Shown here: positions 6,114 to 6,959 of the stretch, one piece after another
Numbering within the stretch: the first letter of the stretch is position 1
How the letters are laid out: every line of letters starts with the position of its first letter
Assembly: GCA_021828635.1 (NCBI GenBank)
Contig: JAJZEJ010000290.1
Location: forward strand, 1-6,959
Length of the DNA stretch: 6,959 nt
Reading direction: 5' to 3'
DNA from: Chloroflexota bacterium
Lineage (GTDB): Bacteria > Chloroflexota > Ktedonobacteria > Ktedonobacterales > Ktedonobacteraceae
Position numbers and translations under genes: made by a program
The notes under the pieces: model-generated
What the model was told of the DNA's origin: nothing
Databases searched by the model: none
The model's input: the letters and a program-made list of their open reading frames with translations, nothing else

Positions 6114-6425
6114 GGGCTTTACAGGCAGTTTTCACAGCGATACCAAAATTTTAATGAATTCTTTATACGTTGCCAGAATCGAATGATAGTAGTAGAGACC
6201 GATTATCGCACCTCTCTATACCTCACACCGGCAATAACGTATTCCAAATGCATAAACTGCCTGACACCCACGAGGGATGTCACTACATCTATTATACGCC
6301 TGTGGCATATTACTATGCCTTCATTGGAGAAAATATATGTAATATTATCCATAGAGGGTATCAGGCATTTTACATCATCCGAATAGCTGGTAAGGGGTGT
6401 TCCTTAATTTATCATCCCAAACAAT
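6114..6425. other. Intergenic region between the peptide gene and the zinc-ribbon promoter
   Basis: No supported gene is present. Plus-strand frames cross this stretch but lack ribosome binding sites and run antisense through the peptide gene. Three small hairpins are visible: TAAGG/CCTTA (6390-6405), GGCATA-ttac-TATGCC (6304-6319) and GATGT-cact-ACATC (about 6276-6289). None is followed by a T-run on the minus strand. A degenerate copy of the dispersed repeat lies at 6192-6209. Confidence 0.55.
6192..6209 (+). repeat. Degenerate copy of the dispersed GTAGGGACCGATGATCGC repeat
   Basis: GTAGAGACCGATTATCGC matches the copy at 172-189 (opposite strand) at 16 of 18 positions. It is intergenic and about 6 kb from the other copies, which suggests a genome-wide intergenic repeat. 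A chance match is possible for a single two-mismatch copy. Confidence 0.45.
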
Positions 6426-6656
6426 TTACCACCCGTAGCCATAGCAAGGACTGTAGACCGGCTGAGCATACACACAAGGGGTGTAAATCGGCTGAGCATA
6501 CACACAAGGGCTATAACTATAACAGGGAGAACCATAGCCAAAACTACCATAGCCACCATAACCGCCATAACCGCCCCAACCACCAGAAATCAGGGTCATT
6601 TCCTCTTCAGTGAGTTCCAGCATCACCACTTCTACACAATCTTGCACAAATTTCAT
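6426..6656 (-). CDS. Double-glycine leader peptide precursor with a Gly/Tyr/Cys-rich core
   Basis: This 76-residue product starts at an ATG with AAAGGAG 8 bases upstream. Residues 1-26 resemble a double-glycine leader of bacteriocin and related ribosomal peptides: acidic, ending ELTEEEMTLISGG. Such leaders are normally cut after GG by a C39-peptidase ABC transporter during export. The predicted 50-residue core (27-76) has no charged residue. It begins with GGY repeats (WGGYGGYGGYG) and continues with 12 Tyr in total and four Cys at 45, 51, 61 and 71. The segment CVYAQPIYTP is repeated as CVYAQPVYSP, encoded by a 30-base tandem repeat. It has a strong promoter of its own. No transporter, peptidase or modifying enzyme lies in the window. 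It may be a bacteriocin, a modified peptide (Tyr or Cys crosslinked), or a small Gly/Tyr-rich surface or matrix protein. The leader is clear; the function is unknown. Confidence 0.75.
   Translation of the reverse strand: MKFVQDCVEVVMLELTEEEMTLISGGWGGYGGYGGYGSFGYGSPCYSYSPCVYAQPIYTPCVYAQPVYSPCYGYGW
6451..6510 (-). repeat. 30-bp tandem repeat inside the peptide gene
   Basis: Two adjacent 30-base units (6451-6480 and 6481-6510) differ at three positions and share a 22-base identical stretch. Each encodes one ten-residue unit of the CVYAQP(I/V)Y(T/S)P type, so the peptide core grew by in-frame duplication. Confidence 0.85.
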
Positions 6657-6665
6657 TTCTAAAAT

Positions 6666-6672
6666 CTCCTTT
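6666..6672 (-). promoter_or_regulatory. Ribosome binding site of the peptide precursor
   Basis: AAAGGAG on the minus strand, 9 bases before the ATG at 6654-6656. It supports translation of the small gene and selects this ATG over the internal Met-12, which has a poorer upstream sequence. Confidence 0.8.
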
Positions 6673-6730
6673 CACTTATTACATAGTTAAAAGCGAACCT
6701 CCATAAGCGGAATGCTCGCCGACAAAAACA

Positions 6731-6760
6731 ATTGTAGCAGGCAGGAAATTTAAAAGTCAA
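6731..6760 (-). promoter_or_regulatory. Promoter of the peptide precursor gene
   Basis: The minus strand reads TTGACT (6755-6760), an 18-base spacer and TACAAT (6731-6736). Each hexamer matches the consensus at 5/6, in an AT-rich setting. Initiation near 6724 gives a leader of about 68 bases. Confidence 0.7.
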
Positions 6761-6959
6761 GCTCATAAAAACTATTTATTTCTAAAAATGTATCATAAGT
6801 ATATTGTTTGGCTACATCAAATATTTTGTTCTTTGCTATTATTATATTTATTCGTAAATTTTTCCTTAAATAGCCGACAAGCAGGCTATCCCTTACGGAT
6901 ACCCTGCTTGTTATTAGCACTAGTAGATTGCATTGCTTGGCTACACGTTCCACTTCTTC
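6761..6959. other. AT-rich region upstream of the peptide gene
   Basis: I see no supported gene. A 67-codon minus-strand frame (6750-6953) has no family resemblance and runs through both a hairpin and the peptide promoter. The stretch is clearly more AT-rich than the RSH genes, as is usual for regulatory DNA. Confidence 0.5.
6870..6911. terminator. Hairpin with an alternative fold, possible terminator of a gene beyond the window
   Basis: ACAAGCAGG-c-TATCC (6877-6891) pairs with GGATA-c-CCTGCTTGT (6897-6911): 14 pairs, one C/C mismatch and a 5-base loop. ATAGCC (6870-6875) can instead pair with GGCTAT (6884-6889), which uses part of the first arm, so the two folds exclude each other. The T-rich tail is weak on both strands. 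It may end a gene lying beyond 6959 or one read on the plus strand; orientation is undecided. Confidence 0.4.

Noticed and set aside
5941..6135. Longer zinc-ribbon product starting at the ATG at 6135
   Set aside because: The extra 65 residues look unlike protein of this family and overlap a probable promoter and leader, while an AAGGAGG site sits 8 bases before the TTG at 5940.
6170..6613. Plus-strand open frame of 147 codons with His/Asn-rich repeats
   Set aside because: Its repeats are the antisense reading of the tandem repeats in the peptide gene; it has no start signal.
6750..6953. Minus-strand open frame of 67 codons
   Set aside because: It is AT-rich, crosses a hairpin and the -35 of the peptide promoter, has no ribosome binding site and resembles no known family.

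Overview
The window looks like part of a bacterial chromosome, most likely from a Chloroflexota bacterium close to the Ktedonobacteria. This assignment is an inference. It rests on two full-length RSH-type (p)ppGpp genes, a small twin zinc-ribbon protein of a type I associate with that phylum, frequent TTG starts after strong Shine-Dalgarno sequences, and balanced base composition. No rRNA, tRNA, transposase or CRISPR array is visible. Every gene I can support lies on the minus strand, so transcription runs from high to low coordinates.

Layout in transcription order. 6657-6959 is an AT-rich upstream region with a hairpin and a good sigma-70-type promoter. 6426-6656 encodes a 76-residue peptide with a double-glycine leader (ELTEEEMTLISGG) and a Gly/Tyr/Cys-rich, repeat-built core, so it is a candidate secreted or processed peptide precursor. 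5941-6425 is non-coding and carries a degenerate repeat copy and a probable promoter. 5632-5940 encodes a 102-residue protein with two CxxC...CxxC zinc ribbons. 5186-5631 is non-coding. It holds a hairpin after the zinc-ribbon gene, then a promoter with both consensus hexamers, and a long leader closed by a 10-bp inverted repeat.

2747-5185 is an RSH gene whose frame is broken by one in-frame TAG (4034-4036). It is followed, 110 bases on, by a second RSH gene (186-2636). Downstream, 1-189 holds several copies of a short dispersed repeat, one of which supplies the stop codon of the second RSH gene.

The central observation is that the two tandem RSH paralogs are damaged in opposite halves. The upstream copy keeps every recognisable metal and catalytic residue of the ppGpp hydrolase (HD) domain. 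Its synthetase domain has lost the ATP-binding Arg, changed the catalytic Glu to Asp and acquired the TAG. The downstream copy keeps the synthetase motifs but has lost the HD pair and other hydrolase residues. Together they look like one bifunctional Rel that duplicated and divided into a hydrolase and a synthetase, a RelA/SpoT-like arrangement encoded side by side. Whether the TAG is natural, suppressed, or a sequencing error cannot be settled from the sequence alone.
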